Assembly (NCBI RefSeq): GCF_003315245.1
Contig: NZ_QNRT01000004.1
Location: forward strand, 62,001-126,000
Length of the DNA: 64,000 nucleotides
Direction: 5' to 3'
Source: Arenicella xantha
GTDB lineage: Bacteria > Pseudomonadota > Gammaproteobacteria > Arenicellales > Arenicellaceae
A model generated the notes under the pieces. It was not told where the DNA came from. It saw nothing but the letters and a program-made list of their open reading frames with translations, and ran no database searches. The position numbers were made by a program, and so were the translations under genes. How positions within the stretch are numbered: the stretch's first letter is position 1; every line of letters starts with the position of its first letter. Of the stretch, positions 16,816 through 26,728 are shown one piece after another.

Positions 16816-17272
16816 GTTTTTAGCTGGGAGAAAATGCAGCTGGCGGACACTACCTTTAGGCGACACCAAGACCGAGCTAGAACTATCCGGTTTTGAGTTA
16901 AGGGGCTCGTTAAGATACGCATAATGAGCTTTAGCTGAATTGTAGGTCACTTATGAAATCATGCTGCAAGTGATGTACGGACAGCGTTTGACTGGGTCGC
17001 TAGCTACTTAAAATAGGTTGCTAGTCGCTTACCAGCGGCAACCCATACGGGCTTTTTGAGTCGGAGCCTAAAAGGAAAGGACAAGTTCACTCAGGGATGA
17101 GACCTCTTTTTCCACTAATCGTTACGATCAAGTGACACACACTGATCGCCGACAACGACGCGACATGGCTAAGTATCTGCGTCAATATTCAAAATTTTCA
17201 CGTTGATCATCTAATTATCGGTTTCAAACGCTACAATAAGCGTATTGAATCTTATGGTTGTTGCTGTACGGC
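16816..17272. other. Gene-free gap before the ABC1-family kinase
   Basis: About 450 bases without a convincing gene on either strand. I looked for riboswitch-like or RNA-gene signatures and could name none. It should hold the promoter of the kinase gene at 17273. Confidence 0.4.
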
Positions 17273-18610
17273 ATGAAGAAAATTAAGCAAGGTGGTATTC
17301 GGCGGCGTCTGGCGGTTGGCGTGGCTGGAGCACGTGGTGGGCTGGGTCTGTTATCTGCGCGTGCTACGGGGTTGTTATTGCCACATGATCAACAACACGC
17401 TCACAACGAACAAGCTCTGACGCGCGAAGCGCACCGTTTTGTCAAGCAGTTGGGGCAGTTGAAAGGCGCATACGTGAAGATCGGTCAAATGTTGGCTTTG
17501 TACGGTGAACATCTGCTGCCCCGTCCAGTAACGGATGCACTGCACACATTAGAAGCTCAGACGACCCCATTAGACTGGACCGCCATTGAACCCGTGCTGG
17601 ATGCTCGTTTCGATCGCTTTGACATCGAACAGAAGCCGTTGGCCGCGGCCTCGCTGGCGCAAGTTCATCGTGCCAGTGATCGTGATGACACGACGAAGTC
17701 CTTATGCCTGAAAATTCAATACCCCGGTATTGGTGGCGCTATTGACGACGATTTTCGTAATGTGATGCAAATGTTGAAGTTGACTCGCTGGATTGAATCA
17801 GGCCGCCAGCTCGAATCATTAACCAATGAATTGAAAACACATTTAATGCGTGAGGTCGATTATCACTATGAATTAGATACCGCTCAGACAGTTGCATCGC
17901 TATTGCATGACGATCAGCGTTTTGTGGTGCCAAATTACTATCCACAGTGGAGCTCGAAGAATATCCTTACCATGGACTATTTGGATGGTGTGGATGTGTG
18001 CGATCCAAGTGTGCAGGCTTTGAGTCAGGCGCGGCGCAACCGTTTGGCACGAATGATGCTTGAGTTATTTTTTAAGGAAGCCTTCGATTGGCGCTTAATG
18101 CAGACTGATCCGAACTTTGGTAATTATCGAATAGTTATCGACCCAGACGGTGAGAATGACCAGCTTGCATTGCTTGATTTTGGTGCGGTTCAGCACTTGT
18201 CTGAAACGTTTTCAAATGCACTTAGGAAGACTATCCTTGCCGCTCACGAATTTGATGATGATACGACTATTGACGGCTTGATCGAGCTAAATTGCTTGCG
18301 GCAATCAGACAGCGTTAAAGTAAAGCAGTCGTTTGCACAATTTTGTAGCTATATATTAGAGCCCTTTGCGGTTAACTCTGAAGCTTGGCCGAAGTATGCG
18401 ACGGGGGCTAATGATGCCTACCTCTGGCAACACTCTAAGTTGTTACGCCGTGCTGGTAAACTGGGTAGCGAAGGTATGTTGATCAAGGGTTTCGTGATTC
18501 CGCCGTCAGAATTTATGTTAATGGTGCGTAAGTTGACAGGAGTATTCACTTTTGTTGCTGCGCTGGATGCCAAAATGAATTCGTCAGATCTACTTGCTCA
18601 CTACGCTTAA
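17273..18610 (+). CDS. ABC1/AarF (UbiB/ADCK) family atypical kinase
   Basis: 445 residues from ATG 17273; an in-frame TTG at 17258 is a less likely start. The family-specific KxGQ motif (Lys69-Ile-Gly-Gln72) and the Ala-rich nucleotide loop AAAS (124-127, replacing the normal P-loop) are present, as are the lysine in LCLKIQYPG (Lys147), the catalytic-loop QTDPNFGNY (Asp279, Asn281) and the metal-binding LLDFGA (Asp302). Proteins of this family support coenzyme Q biosynthesis (UbiB/ADCK3) or related lipid processes and act as ATPases rather than protein kinases. There is no C-terminal membrane pair as in UbiB and no ubi genes nearby, so this is a second, UbiB-like paralogue of unknown substrate. 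Confidence 0.9.
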   Translation: MKKIKQGGIRRRLAVGVAGARGGLGLLSARATGLLLPHDQQHAHNEQALTREAHRFVKQLGQLKGAYVKIGQMLALYGEHLLPRPVTDALHTLEAQTTPLDWTAIEPVLDARFDRFDIEQKPLAAASLAQVHRASDRDDTTKSLCLKIQYPGIGGAIDDDFRNVMQMLKLTRWIESGRQLESLTNELKTHLMREVDYHYELDTAQTVASLLHDDQRFVVPNYYPQWSSKNILTMDYLDGVDVCDPSVQALSQARRNRLARMMLELFFKEAFDWRLMQTDPNFGNYRIVIDPDGENDQLALLDFGAVQHLSETFSNALRKTILAAHEFDDDTTIDGLIELNCLRQSDSVKVKQSFAQFCSYILEPFAVNSEAWPKYATGANDAYLWQHSKLLRRAGKLGSEGMLIKGFVIPPSEFMLMVRKLTGVFTFVAALDAKMNSSDLLAHYA

Positions 18611-18784
18611 TCGATTGCTCGTCTGACTGTTGGGGCATGTGCGCTGACTGATTGTGGTCGGGTTAGCAACGCCCATGGGGCGGCAGAGATTCTATTTGTT
18701 GTCGCTGGCCGCACAGTCTAGAATGGAGTGACAACGGAGCGGGCGTAGTGGAATACGTTATCGATAACTCGACTGAGAACATAT

Positions 18785-19645
18785 ATGCAACAAGATGCAA
18801 ATCAAGCACTCATCAAGATCGCAGGGCTGTCCAAATATTACGGCAGTAAAGCGGCACTGAAGAGTGTTGACTTAACTGTCGGTCGAGGCGAAATTGTCGG
18901 TCTAATTGGCCCGAATGGTGCTGGTAAATCAACTCTGCTGAAAGCGATCATGGGGCTGATTAAATACTCAGGCAGCCTAACTGTTTTTGGTCAGGAGCCG
19001 ATGAAAAATCGCACTAAGATGCTGGAGAGCATGAGCTATATTGCCGATGTTGCTTCATTGCCTGGGTGGATGAAGGTCAGCGATATGTTGTCATTTGTGG
19101 CCGATACTCATCCGAAATTTTCCCGTTCCCGAGCCGACGAGCTGTTGCGTGATACGCCAATTCGCCAGCAAGATCGGATTGATACCTTATCCAAAGGTAT
19201 GAAGACAAGGCTGCATCTAATCGCGATATTGGCGATTGAAACAGAACTGCTGGTGCTCGATGAACCAACCCTGGGGCTCGATGTATTAGTGCGACGAGAC
19301 TTTCAAGACCGTCTGGTACAGGATTATTACAACCGCCAGCGCTCTATCTTGGTAACGACTCATCAGGTTGATGAGATTGAGAGCATTTTAACCCGAGTGG
19401 TTTTTATCAAAGAGGGTTCAATCACCTTAGATATTCAAATGGACGAGTTGAAAACTCGCTATTGCAAGGTGGTTAGCGAGAGTCCCATGAACTTCGCCGG
19501 GTTGCCAAATCAAGCTATCTACCAGCGTAACTTACCGAGTAAGGTTGAGGCCATTTTCATGGATGCTGATCGTGAGTTGTTGAGCGCACACGGGGATGTG
19601 CTTACCCCGAGCTTAGAAGATCTTTTTGTCGCCACCAATAGTTAA
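18785..19645 (+). CDS. ABC transporter ATP-binding protein (YtrB-like)
   Basis: 286 residues. Walker A GPNGAGKST is at about 42-50, Walker B ELLVLDEPT near 155-163, and the H-loop is in TTHQVDE. The signature motif is LSKGMKTRL instead of LSGGQ, a variant seen in YtrB/EcsA-type exporters. The C-terminal 60 residues follow the same fold as other single-domain ABC-2 ATPases. It pairs with the permease gene that starts 16 bases downstream and probably exports a small or lipophilic compound. YtrB-type systems are usually controlled by a YtrA GntR regulator, but none is adjacent here. Confidence 0.93.
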   Translation: MQQDANQALIKIAGLSKYYGSKAALKSVDLTVGRGEIVGLIGPNGAGKSTLLKAIMGLIKYSGSLTVFGQEPMKNRTKMLESMSYIADVASLPGWMKVSDMLSFVADTHPKFSRSRADELLRDTPIRQQDRIDTLSKGMKTRLHLIAILAIETELLVLDEPTLGLDVLVRRDFQDRLVQDYYNRQRSILVTTHQVDEIESILTRVVFIKEGSITLDIQMDELKTRYCKVVSESPMNFAGLPNQAIYQRNLPSKVEAIFMDADRELLSAHGDVLTPSLEDLFVATNS

Positions 19646-19660
19646 AGACGGACTAGTCCT

Positions 19661-20425
19661 ATGATGATACATAAATTACCTGCCTTGCTTAAGCGTGAGG
19701 TTTTAGAGCACCGTAATCTGTGGCGCGTGCCGATCATATTGATAGGGTTCGCTTTATTGATTCGCTTGTCGTGGGGATTTGGCAATCTTGCACCTGATTT
19801 TGAGGTGCCGACATGGCTGCAATCGGACCCCGCTATTGATGGCATTATCGACGGCGTGGTGATGCAGGCATTGGATTCAATGAACTACATCGTGATGATG
19901 GTTCTGTTTGTGGTAGCCATTTTCTATACTTTGTCGAGCCTCTTTAACGAGCGTCAAGATCAGAGCATTCTGTTCTGGCGTTCACTGCCGATTTCAGATG
20001 GACTTACCGTTACCTCTAAGCTGTTTATTGGCCTCGTGTTAATTCCGCTATTTATCATTGCGACGCAAGCCGTGGTGTCAGTGATATTCTTAGATAGTCA
20101 GGCACCGCAATATTTGTCCTCTTACTACGGACGCACTCTCGGGGGGCTATTTAAGACCTTACTATGGTCGATGTTACCGACTATTTGTTGGTGTATGTTG
20201 TGCTCTGAAATTGCCAAGAAAAATCCGTTTTTATTGGCTTTTATTGCGCCGCTGCTATTAGTGATGGTGGATAAATTGTTTTTAAATGGCGTGGTCAGTA
20301 ACACCTTGGTTGTGAATCGACTCTGGGGTATTGATGAGCACTCGCTGCAACCATTGGTTTGGGGCTTAATATTTAGCGTTGTGTGTGTCGCAACAGCCAT
20401 CGTTAAACGGAGTCAGCGTTTCTAG
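19661..20425 (+). CDS. ABC-2 type transporter permease
   Basis: 254 residues with about six membrane spans (near 22-40, 68-95, 115-145, 165-185, 193-210, 228-246). It begins with a cytoplasmic helix (LLKREVLEHRN) that is typical of ABC-2 permeases. No substrate-specific motif is visible. It forms a two-gene unit with the ATPase directly upstream. The downstream LCAT-like hydrolase starts 94 bases later and may be in the same transcript. Confidence 0.85.
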   Translation: MMIHKLPALLKREVLEHRNLWRVPIILIGFALLIRLSWGFGNLAPDFEVPTWLQSDPAIDGIIDGVVMQALDSMNYIVMMVLFVVAIFYTLSSLFNERQDQSILFWRSLPISDGLTVTSKLFIGLVLIPLFIIATQAVVSVIFLDSQAPQYLSSYYGRTLGGLFKTLLWSMLPTICWCMLCSEIAKKNPFLLAFIAPLLLVMVDKLFLNGVVSNTLVVNRLWGIDEHSLQPLVWGLIFSVVCVATAIVKRSQRF

Positions 20426-20519
20426 TGTGAGGCACTGAATTTACAGAGTCGCGTCGGTGCGTGGCTCGAAACCTGATAAATTATTACTGTTTGGTTCCCA
20501 CGTTATACGGAGGTGTGTG

Positions 20520-21881
20520 GTGAAATGTTTAGTATTTGTACCTGGGATTATGGGCTCAGAGCTTCGTAATACTCAAACCGGTGAACGGGTCTGGCCGCCC
20601 ACAATCGGTCAGATTTTGCGTAAGAATCTATCGACTGAGGCAATATCCGACGAGAACTTGCAAGCGATTGCACCGATTAGTTCGATTGCGCGGTTTTATC
20701 CGGTATATCGTAGTTTATTGTCAGATATAGATCGGTGTGGATATGATACGACTGGCAGTCAAGGCAAGTGGTTTATCCCATTCGCTTATGATTGGCGTTT
20801 AGCCAATGAGGTCACGGCTGCGGCCTTGTCGGACACGCTTAACCAGTCCCCGTCGTTTGATGAAATTGTGTTGCTTGGTCATTCTATGGGCGGGCTTGTA
20901 TTGCGTTACTTGCTGGAAAGTGGTGAGTTTAATCAGCAAGCCTGGTTCGGTAAAGTCACGCAGTTGATTACGCTGGGGACACCGCACCATGGTGCGGCCG
21001 CGGCGTTAAAGCAGGTGACTGGCCTATCGGACAATACCGCTATGACAAAGGATAGCGTCAAACAATTCGTCGATGATCCGCGTTATCCGTCGGCTTATCA
21101 ATTAGTCTCGCCAAACGGAACGGCACTCACTCAGACTGCGGGTTTACGTAATAAGTTACCGCGCTCGGTCGATCCATTTAGTGCGGATATTGTGCATAAA
21201 TACAACCTATCTAAGTCCAACATGCAAGCTGCGCGATGGTTCTGGTCGAAGCTCGACGTGGCACGTCGGCCATCGACAGTTGATTACTATTCGTTTGTCG
21301 GGAGCGCGCATAAAACGTTGCACCGACTCGACTGGACTGGGCGTGATCTGCGCGATACTCAAGCTGTCGATAGTGGCGATGGTACAGTACCTATTTCCAG
21401 TTCGGTGGATATAGCGATACCGCATAGTTTCTCACGCAAAAACCACGTCAGTATTTTCACTGATCGGCAACTTCGTTTTGAGCTATACAGAATGTTAGGT
21501 GCGCCGTCGAAAGTTGAACCTCAATCCGCCGATTTATTGACGTCAGTTGGTGCGCCTGGTGCTATGGGCCTGAGTACTGATCGTAGTGAATACCAGGTGC
21601 GAGATACCATGGAAATTAGTATTTCGTTTACCGAGCCACGACACCAGCCACATTGCACATTGCAAATTATGCAGCTTGACGCCGATTCCCACGATGGCTT
21701 AGCGACTAGTGCCGCAACCGAACCCTTCAGAGTAAACTTCGAACAAGCGGAGATCGATTATGTTTGTTTCAAAATGTCTTTGGAGCTGGCGCCAGGAGTG
21801 TATGAGTTGGTATGTGCTGGAGACATTGATGACCCTCAGCGGACTATCTTTATGGTGTCTGAATTTAGCGAGTCAGAGTAG
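20520..21881 (+). CDS. LCAT/lipase-like alpha/beta hydrolase
   Basis: 453 residues from GTG 20520, which is chosen because GGAGG lies six bases upstream; longer starts (from 20457) have no ribosome site. The N-terminal VPGIMGSEL and the nucleophile elbow GHSMGG (Ser122) place it in the LCAT/PDAT-like group of lipid acyltransferases and phospholipases. The likely triad partners are Asp287 in SGDGTVP and His309 in KNHVS. Residues 335-453 form a separate beta-rich domain. No signal peptide is seen, so it would act in the cytoplasm or on the inner leaflet. Downstream is a trypsin-fold protease with a strong ribosome site, 29 bases away. Confidence 0.85.
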   Translation: MKCLVFVPGIMGSELRNTQTGERVWPPTIGQILRKNLSTEAISDENLQAIAPISSIARFYPVYRSLLSDIDRCGYDTTGSQGKWFIPFAYDWRLANEVTAAALSDTLNQSPSFDEIVLLGHSMGGLVLRYLLESGEFNQQAWFGKVTQLITLGTPHHGAAAALKQVTGLSDNTAMTKDSVKQFVDDPRYPSAYQLVSPNGTALTQTAGLRNKLPRSVDPFSADIVHKYNLSKSNMQAARWFWSKLDVARRPSTVDYYSFVGSAHKTLHRLDWTGRDLRDTQAVDSGDGTVPISSSVDIAIPHSFSRKNHVSIFTDRQLRFELYRMLGAPSKVEPQSADLLTSVGAPGAMGLSTDRSEYQVRDTMEISISFTEPRHQPHCTLQIMQLDADSHDGLATSAATEPFRVNFEQAEIDYVCFKMSLELAPGVYELVCAGDIDDPQRTIFMVSEFSESE

Positions 21882-21910
21882 ATGCTGCGCGCTGCAATAA
21901 GGAGAAAGTA

Positions 21911-23026
21911 ATGATGGTGACGAGTACTGAAATCGTCCATAGCTTATACGCCTGGGCGATGCGTCACGCGGTGTTGGCGGATTCGGCGATGCGCGACGCC
22001 ATAGGGGGGGGAGCGAACCCTGATTTGATCCCATTTGATATTGAGCATGCGGGGTACTTTAAAACTCGCAAAATCGTTAAGGTGTCGTCGACGCGTAGAG
22101 CGTCAGTGGAGACTATTAGCATGGCAACGCGTTTGCCGATTGCACGTCGTAAACGAGAGACCCTAATTAGGCTGTTTGCTAACCAGTTTGCGGCACAAGG
22201 CTTGGTGCTCGATATTGTGGTGCTCCGGCCATTCAAGATAGATCAGCATGTTCAAGGTACGTTTAAGCCAGTTTATTGGCATAACGAACGGATTGCTTGT
22301 GGGTCATCGTTAGGTCTAGGTAATCAACGTAATGCCGGAACTTTGACCGCTTTGGCATTAAACGCAGACGATAAACTGGTTGGTATTTCTTGTAATCACG
22401 TGACTGGCGGTTGTAATACCGCCAGTGTCGGCACACCGATAGTGGTGCCAGGTATTCAAGATGTTAGCCCTGATCATCACGAGATTAGCGTGATAGGGCT
22501 GCACGATGCCACCGCTGCGATGAGTCAGGGCTTGCCGCAAGTGTTTGATATTTCTAACAATTCTGACGTAGCGTTTTTTGAGATAATTGCGCCAAAGTTG
22601 ATCACATCAATGCAAGGCTACGGCGACACAGCATATGACACTCCAACTGCCTTCGCTCGCATCACCGAGGGACTCAAGGTTAAGAAGTGGGGGCGTTCTA
22701 GTGAGTTAACCTACGGAGAAGTGTCGCGTCTCGTACAAGAACCTGAATCAGTTGAGTATAATGTGGTCAGCTATTATGGCCCCACAAGCTCACAAATATT
22801 CAAAGGCAGCGTATATTTTAATTCGTTAATTGAAGTTGAATCGATCGGCATAGATCCTTTTTCGGCCGGCGGTGACTCTGGCGCATTGGTCGTGAGTGAT
22901 GACGGTAAGGTGGAGAAAATAGTGGGAATTTTGATCGGAGGTAATACTAACAAAAGTTATGTGCTACCGTTAAAAGACGTGCTCAAGCGGCACAACATGC
23001 GCCTGCTCGGAGGCTACAATTTGTGA
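21911..23026 (+). CDS. Cytoplasmic trypsin-fold serine protease
   Basis: 371 residues; AAGGAG six bases before the ATG supports the start. The chymotrypsin-fold triad is readable: His163 in SCNHV, Asp219 in NNSDVAFFE, Ser323 in AGGDSGALVV. The first 110 residues form an alpha/beta N-terminal region that is not recognised. There is no signal peptide, which is unusual for this fold in bacteria; cytoplasmic trypsin-like proteins often serve as effectors or processing proteases next to other conflict genes. Its stop overlaps the start of the SixA gene (GTGA), and it lies close to the LCAT-like hydrolase. The target is unknown. Confidence 0.82.
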   Translation: MMVTSTEIVHSLYAWAMRHAVLADSAMRDAIGGGANPDLIPFDIEHAGYFKTRKIVKVSSTRRASVETISMATRLPIARRKRETLIRLFANQFAAQGLVLDIVVLRPFKIDQHVQGTFKPVYWHNERIACGSSLGLGNQRNAGTLTALALNADDKLVGISCNHVTGGCNTASVGTPIVVPGIQDVSPDHHEISVIGLHDATAAMSQGLPQVFDISNNSDVAFFEIIAPKLITSMQGYGDTAYDTPTAFARITEGLKVKKWGRSSELTYGEVSRLVQEPESVEYNVVSYYGPTSSQIFKGSVYFNSLIEVESIGIDPFSAGGDSGALVVSDDGKVEKIVGILIGGNTNKSYVLPLKDVLKRHNMRLLGGYNL

Positions 23027-23508
23027 AAACCCTATTTTTAATTCGACATGCAAAGTCTAGTTGGCAAGACCAGGATTTGGATGATCATGAGCGCCCGCTG
23101 AATAAGCGAGGTGAGCGCGATAGCCTAACCATGGCACGCTACTTAGCTGAGCGAGATGAGTCGATCGAAGTGATTTACAGTAGTACCGCGATTAGAGCAC
23201 TCGATTTTGCTCAAAACTTGAGTGACTTCACTGGCGTAACACTAATGCCAGACCTGACTTTTTACACCTTTGATGTCGACGAACTGCATGAAATACTGAA
23301 GCATTTACCTGAGCATGTAACGAATGTTGCGGTGGTCGGACATAACCCGGCCATCACCGAAGCGGTGAATAGATTGGCCGCGCAAGGTTACGACAATGTG
23401 CCTACTGCTGGAATCGTAAAAATGGAATGCGACATCGAAGACTGGTCGCAGTTATATGCAGGTTGCGCAGAGCTGCAATATTTTGTCTCGCCGAAAATGC
23501 TAGCCTAA
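23023..23508 (+). CDS. SixA-type phosphohistidine phosphatase
   Basis: 161 residues, GTG start overlapping the previous stop by four bases. The histidine phosphatase motif LIRHAKSSW (catalytic His9) and the second histidine in VVGHNPAI (near 113) define a small SixA-like enzyme of the family's usual length. SixA removes phosphate from histidine residues of phosphotransfer proteins. The tight coupling to a protease gene is unusual and may mean a shared role, although the sixA homologue could also be a general house-keeping gene. Confidence 0.9.
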   Translation: MKTLFLIRHAKSSWQDQDLDDHERPLNKRGERDSLTMARYLAERDESIEVIYSSTAIRALDFAQNLSDFTGVTLMPDLTFYTFDVDELHEILKHLPEHVTNVAVVGHNPAITEAVNRLAAQGYDNVPTAGIVKMECDIEDWSQLYAGCAELQYFVSPKMLA

Positions 23509-23551
23509 TTAGCGTGATCGATTTATTTTCTTTAAACCGTAATTGAGCAAT

Positions 23552-24442
23552 ATGTTTACTAAAGCAAAGTTTGTAACAGTGTCATTTGTGTTGTTGTCGT
23601 TAATGCTGGCAGTAATGCCAACAGCCGACGCTAAATCGCCGGTATGGAAGGTGAGCAAAGATGGCTATGTATTGTACTTGGGGGGAACTATTCACTTGCT
23701 CTCAGCCAGCGACTACCCTTTGCCTGAAGCTTTTGAGATCGCTTACGAGAATGCGGATACGCTTTGGTTTGAAACCGATATCGCAGCGATTAACTCGCTC
23801 GATACGCAGGCTCAGTTTTTGCAAGTGATGATGTATCAGGACGGTAGCACTTTATCGCAAGTGTTGAATCGCGACACGCATAAAAAATTAAGTGACTTTT
23901 TGGCTGAACGTGAACTGCCTATAGCCGCTTTTGAGACCGTTTCACCAGCCGGGTTAATGTCGACGTTAATGGCCATTGAGCTTACCAAGTTAGGGCTAAT
24001 TGATCAGTCAGCAGGAGTCGATCTACATTTTGATCAGCGAGCGCAAAAAGATCAAAAATTGAAACAATCTCTCGAATCTGTTTCAGAGCAGCTAGCGTTT
24101 TTGCAGAATATCAATGAATTAGAGCCGAACCATTTTATTGCAACGTTTATCGATGAGCTTGCAGAGCTTCCGCAAGTCTGGCAGAGCTTATTGAGTGCGT
24201 GGCGAGACGGGAATCTTGAGCAGCTTGCGGCCGTTGGCATTGAGCCAATGAAAGCAGATTATCCTAGCCTTTACGAAGTGTTGCTGGTGCAACGAAACAA
24301 CAATTGGATCGACGACATTGAGAAGATGCTTGTTACCCAAGACGTTGAGTTTGTGTTGGTAGGTGCCTTACATATGGCTGGAGAAACTGGCTTGCTCAAA
24401 CAGTTGCGGAGCGCAGGTTATGAAGTTGAACAACTCGATTAG
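23552..24442 (+). CDS. TraB/GumN family secreted protein
   Basis: 296 residues from ATG 23552; an in-frame TTG at 23543 is less likely. A signal peptide ends near ADA (about residue 27). Both conserved histidines of the family are present, His48 in GGTIHLL and one in LVGALHMAGE near the C-terminus, along with the glutamate in WFETDI. TraB/GumN/PrgY proteins are related to metalloproteases of the Tiki group, but bacterial functions are mostly unknown. The C-terminus overlaps the next gene (ATG at 24420). Probably periplasmic. Confidence 0.9.
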   Translation: MFTKAKFVTVSFVLLSLMLAVMPTADAKSPVWKVSKDGYVLYLGGTIHLLSASDYPLPEAFEIAYENADTLWFETDIAAINSLDTQAQFLQVMMYQDGSTLSQVLNRDTHKKLSDFLAERELPIAAFETVSPAGLMSTLMAIELTKLGLIDQSAGVDLHFDQRAQKDQKLKQSLESVSEQLAFLQNINELEPNHFIATFIDELAELPQVWQSLLSAWRDGNLEQLAAVGIEPMKADYPSLYEVLLVQRNNNWIDDIEKMLVTQDVEFVLVGALHMAGETGLLKQLRSAGYEVEQLD

Positions 24443-24881
24443 CAGTAATCGCGGTATTTTTCGGTGCGCTATGTTGGTTTGCGCGCTAATGCTCGTTGGT
24501 TATGGTAGTTCTATTAGCTCCCTGAGTTATGCGGCCGAGATCAAGAAATGGGTTGATGAAAACGGTAAAACACACTACGGCGAGCAAGCCCCAGCCGCGG
24601 TTGCGGTTGATCGTGTCGATGTTACGGTGAATGTTGTCGAGGCGGCAGCGGTGGACTCGGTGGTGCTATATAGCACATCGTGGTGTGGCTACTGCAAGCA
24701 GGCCCGCCGCTACTTGGCAGCAAATGGTATTGCTTACCGCGAGTATGACATTGAGCGAAACTTGGTCGCCAAACGGCAACACCAACTGGCCGGCGGTCGA
24801 GGCGTGCCGTTATTGGTTCGCGGTGATCAAACGATAAGCGGGTTTTCGCAATCTAATTACGACCGTTTTTTCGCACAGTGA
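24420..24881 (+). CDS. Secreted DUF4124-glutaredoxin protein
   Basis: 153 residues from ATG 24420, which overlaps the end of the TraB/GumN gene. A signal peptide (about 1-39, ending SYAAE) is followed by a DUF4124 segment (EIKKWVDENGKTHYGEQAP) and a glutaredoxin-fold domain with the redox motif Cys89-Gly-Tyr-Cys92. The conserved VP of the thioredoxin fold is at 129-130. It would act as a periplasmic thiol-disulfide oxidoreductase. This domain pair is common in gammaproteobacteria. The longer upstream reading start is not needed and would remove the signal peptide. Confidence 0.88.
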   Translation: MKLNNSISSNRGIFRCAMLVCALMLVGYGSSISSLSYAAEIKKWVDENGKTHYGEQAPAAVAVDRVDVTVNVVEAAAVDSVVLYSTSWCGYCKQARRYLAANGIAYREYDIERNLVAKRQHQLAGGRGVPLLVRGDQTISGFSQSNYDRFFAQ

Positions 24882-24908
24882 CAATGCGCTGGTCTAGCTG
24901 AGTAATTG

Positions 24909-25670
24909 TTACTCTTTGAGTTTGTAGCCAGTTTTAAAGATCCACGACACCACAATCAGGCAGACCGCAAGGAACACCATGATCATGGATAGACTGGTCC
25001 ACACATTAACGTCGGATACCTCAAAGAAACTCCATCGAAAGCCGCTGACTAGATACACCACAGGGTTAAACAATGACACGGTTTGCCAAAAGGGAGGCAG
25101 CATGTCAATTGAATAGAAACTGCCGCCCAAAAATACTAGTGGTGTGATCACCAGTATTGGAATGATTTGCAGCTTTTCAAAACTGTCAGCCCAGAGCCCA
25201 ATGATAAAGCCGAAAAGGCTAAACGAAATGCAAGTCAGCACTAGGAAAGTCAGCATCCAGAATGGGTGCTCGATGCGTAAATCAACGAATAAGCTGGCGG
25301 TAATTAGAATGATAACGCCAATTGCAAACGATTTTGTCGCGGCAGCGCCGACATACCCGATTAGTGCTTCAAAAAACGATAAAGGCGCCGACAATACTTC
25401 ATATATGGTGCCATTGAACTTTGGAAAATAGATGCCAAAGCTTGCGTTAGAAACGCTTTGCGTCAGAATCGTCAACATCGTAAGTCCGGGCACAATAAAT
25501 AAACCGTACGGCACACCGTCGACGGTTTGAATGCGCGAGCCGATAGCCGAGCCAAACACAATAAAGTACAGCGAAGTGGAGATTACTGGCGATGCCAAGG
25601 TTTGGAACAAAGTATTAATCGCGCGAAGCATCTCAGCGCGGTAAATCACACGGATGGCTGAAAAATTCAT
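24909..25670 (-). CDS. ABC-2 transporter permease (YadH-like)
   Basis: 253 residues with six membrane spans. The block [20 protein letters not shown] and the [13 protein letters not shown] stretch are diagnostic of the YadH/NodJ-like ABC-2 permeases. Its start overlaps the end of the ATPase gene by four bases, so the pair is translationally coupled. YadGH-type exporters have no fixed substrate. Confidence 0.93.
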   Translation of the reverse strand: MNFSAIRVIYRAEMLRAINTLFQTLASPVISTSLYFIVFGSAIGSRIQTVDGVPYGLFIVPGLTMLTILTQSVSNASFGIYFPKFNGTIYEVLSAPLSFFEALIGYVGAAATKSFAIGVIILITASLFVDLRIEHPFWMLTFLVLTCISFSLFGFIIGLWADSFEKLQIIPILVITPLVFLGGSFYSIDMLPPFWQTVSLFNPVVYLVSGFRWSFFEVSDVNVWTSLSMIMVFLAVCLIVVSWIFKTGYKLKE

Positions 25671-26614
25671 GCTGCGGTCTCCGCTATTGGTTCGTCTTGG
25701 TGTACTAAATTAACAAAAATATCTTCCAGTGAACTTTGCGTGGTGCGCACATCTTTGAGTGACATGCCGGCTTCGTTCAAAAGCAGCATTAGCTTGGTGA
25801 TGCCGGTAGCGTCGGCAGTGGCGTCGTAAGTGTAGGTAAGCACATTGCCGTTGTCAGACAGGCTTACGTCGTAGTCGTTTAACGAGTCTGGCAGTCCATC
25901 TTGGGCTTGTTTAAATTCGACTACCAATTGCTTTTTGCCAAGTTTTTGCATGAGTTGCGTTTTTTCCTCAACGAGCAAAATTTCGCCACGTCGTATTACC
26001 GCCACACGGTCAGCGACTTCTTCGGCTTCTTCGATATAGTGTGTGGTTAAGATTATGGTGACTCCGGAGTCTCTTAAGCGGTTCACAATTTTCCACATAT
26101 CTTTGCGCAGCTCGACATCGACCCCCGCAGTGGGTTCGTCGAGAAATAAAATGCGAGGTGCATGAGAGAGCGCCTTAGCGATTAGTACGCGACGTTTCAT
26201 TCCACCAGACAGCATTCTTAATTGATTATCGCGCTTGTCGTACAGCGAAAGCTCTTTCAATATGCCATTAATATATTCTGGGTCGGGTTTGAGGCCGAAG
26301 AGTCCGCGCGTAAAACTCACGGTGTTAAATACCGTTTCAAACGCACCAAGTGTCAGTTCTTGTGGCACTAGCCCGATCAGCTGGCGTGCTGCACGATATT
26401 CCTTAACATTGTCATGGCCATCGACCAATACTTGCCCTGATGATGCGGACACAATGCCGGTGATGGTGGAGATTAGCGTGGTCTTACCAGCTCCGTTCGG
26501 ACCTAGTAAGGCAAGTATCTCGCCACGGTGAATGTCTAAGTCGATTTTATTTAGCGCTGCGAATCCATTGTCGTAGACCTTGGAGAGCGCTTTAATTGAT
26601 ATAATGGGATCCAT
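25667..26614 (-). CDS. ABC transporter ATP-binding protein (YadG-like)
   Basis: 315 residues. Walker [10 protein letters not shown] (38-46), Q-loop in LVPQEL, signature LSGGMKRR (near 135), Walker [11 protein letters not shown] and H-loop TTHYIEEAE are all intact. The C-terminal 90 residues hold a small beta domain found in DrrA/YadG-type ATPases. It drives the permease encoded immediately downstream and probably exports a lipid-like or drug-like compound. Divergent from the GST-like gene. Confidence 0.94.
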   Translation of the reverse strand: MDPIISIKALSKVYDNGFAALNKIDLDIHRGEILALLGPNGAGKTTLISTITGIVSASSGQVLVDGHDNVKEYRAARQLIGLVPQELTLGAFETVFNTVSFTRGLFGLKPDPEYINGILKELSLYDKRDNQLRMLSGGMKRRVLIAKALSHAPRILFLDEPTAGVDVELRKDMWKIVNRLRDSGVTIILTTHYIEEAEEVADRVAVIRRGEILLVEEKTQLMQKLGKKQLVVEFKQAQDGLPDSLNDYDVSLSDNGNVLTYTYDATADATGITKLMLLLNEAGMSLKDVRTTQSSLEDIFVNLVHQDEPIAETAA

Positions 26615-26728
26615 TGCGCGATTCTACGATGATTTACGGTTAGAAGGTACCGCTTAGATTGGGTTATCTTAGTCAAACCGTGCAGTTCAACTTTACTATT
26701 TAGAAATGATGCAACACTTCGAGGCTGT

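Noticed and set aside
20457-20519. Longer N-terminus for the LCAT-like hydrolase
   Set aside because: GGAGG six bases before GTG 20520 supports the shorter start, which also begins directly with the VPGIMGSEL motif region.
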